A DNA stretch of 5,741 nucleotides from Opitutaceae bacterium. Its GTDB lineage: Bacteria > Verrucomicrobiota > Verrucomicrobiae > Opitutales > Opitutaceae. Below, piece by piece: positions 5,551 through 5,741 of this stretch. The notes beneath the pieces were generated by a model. That model saw only the letters and a program-made list of their open reading frames with translations. It was not told the origin of the DNA and searched no databases. Each line of letters begins with the position of its first letter. The stretch's first letter is position 1. The stretch spans positions 1 to 5,741 of the forward strand of contig JAISAX010000407.1 in the NCBI GenBank assembly GCA_031266495.1. Direction: 5' to 3'. Position numbers and translations under genes: made by a program.

Positions 5551-5741
5551 GAACGTGTTTAAAATTAAATCAAATGGGATAAATGCATAACTTATTGCTA
5601 TACATGATAATATTTTCGGCCTAAAAATATGCATTTTCTTGATATTTTTCCAGACAAAATCATGATTTCCGAATTATGCATGAGGCTTATCCAAGTGATA
5701 TAAGTATCGAACAATTCAATTTGATCCGGGGACTTTTGGAA
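5551..5741 (+). mobile_element. Left part of an IS5-family insertion sequence (cut by window edge)
   Basis: Base composition switches sharply from GC-rich to about two-thirds A+T at roughly 5551-5560 and stays so to the end. The N-terminus of an IS5-type transposase begins at 5676, so this DNA is the 5' end of an insertion sequence. The left boundary is my estimate: GAACGTGTTTAAA at 5551 would be the terminal inverted repeat, preceded by ATA (5548-5550), which would fit the ANA target duplications of the ISL2 subgroup. The right end is outside the window, so neither inverted repeat nor target duplication can be confirmed. Confidence 0.55.
5676..5741 (+). CDS. IS5-family transposase, N-terminal 22 residues (partial)
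   Basis: The frame opened by the ATG at 5676 stays open to the last base, giving 22 codons that run off the edge. Residues 5-14 are YPSDISIEQF, followed by a hydrophobic stretch ending GLLE. This matches the start of IS5-group transposases with the DUF4096-type N-terminal domain (typically YPSD, a short gap, E/D-Q-F/W, then LLP or LLE). The DDE catalytic residues would lie beyond the window. The codons (ATA, AGT, TTG) are unlike the C/G-ending codons of the neighbours, supporting recent arrival. No clear Shine-Dalgarno motif is seen. Whether the transposase is intact cannot be told. Confidence 0.75.
   Translation, partial: MHEAYPSDISIEQFNLIRGLLE

Noticed and set aside
5344..5562. 72-codon plus-strand frame with an Ala-Gln repeat
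   Set aside because: It has low complexity, no recognisable domain and no start signal, and its stop codon falls inside the presumed insertion sequence.
5595..5611. Promoter for the transposase (TTGCTA and GATAAT)
   Set aside because: The two boxes are only about 5 nt apart and no suitable -35 lies 16-18 nt upstream of GATAAT.
5583..5681. ATGCAT at 5583, 5629 and 5676, spaced 46 and 47 nt apart
   Set aside because: The sequence between the sites is not repeated, and a six-base palindrome recurring in AT-rich DNA can be chance.

Overview
The window is GC-rich bacterial chromosome (roughly 60-65% G+C by eye) with four housekeeping or transport genes and, at the right edge, the start of an AT-rich insertion sequence. 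The protein types, the lack of Shine-Dalgarno motifs and the style of the intergenic repeats best fit a Verrucomicrobia relative (Opitutaceae-like). The ParE resembles the Bacteroidetes/Verrucomicrobia kind. This placement is inference from recall, not a search.

Layout: (1) 11-1198, minus strand, ATPase of an ABC importer of the PotA/FbpC kind, complete, with glycine/alanine-rich inserts in its C-terminal regulatory part and a run of 12 G in its coding strand. (2) 1199-1723, a 525-bp divergent intergenic region with two large inverted repeats, both built from 10-nt units, and a small hairpin just before pyrE. (3) 1724-2299, plus strand, pyrE (orotate phosphoribosyltransferase). (4) 2300-2401, a pyrimidine-rich spacer with four tandem 7-mers. 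(5) 2402-4246, plus strand, ParE-type topoisomerase IV subunit B. (6) A 33-bp spacer with 12 consecutive C. (7) 4280-5185, plus strand, a PanE/ApbA-family ketopantoate reductase. (8) 5186-about 5550, no convincing gene, two perfect stem-loops and a short tandem repeat. (9) About 5551-5741, an abrupt switch to AT-rich DNA with the first 22 codons of an IS5-family (DUF4096-type) transposase running off the edge.

The three plus-strand genes are co-oriented but functionally unrelated: pyrimidine synthesis, chromosome decatenation and pantothenate/CoA synthesis. The parE-panE spacing would allow co-transcription. The expected topoisomerase partner subunit (parC) is not next to parE. All three plus-strand start codons follow pyrimidine-rich leaders rather than an SD sequence. 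I see no new multi-gene system. The strongest unexplained signals are the paired 10-nt-periodic palindromes in the divergent promoter region and the long homopolymer tracts.
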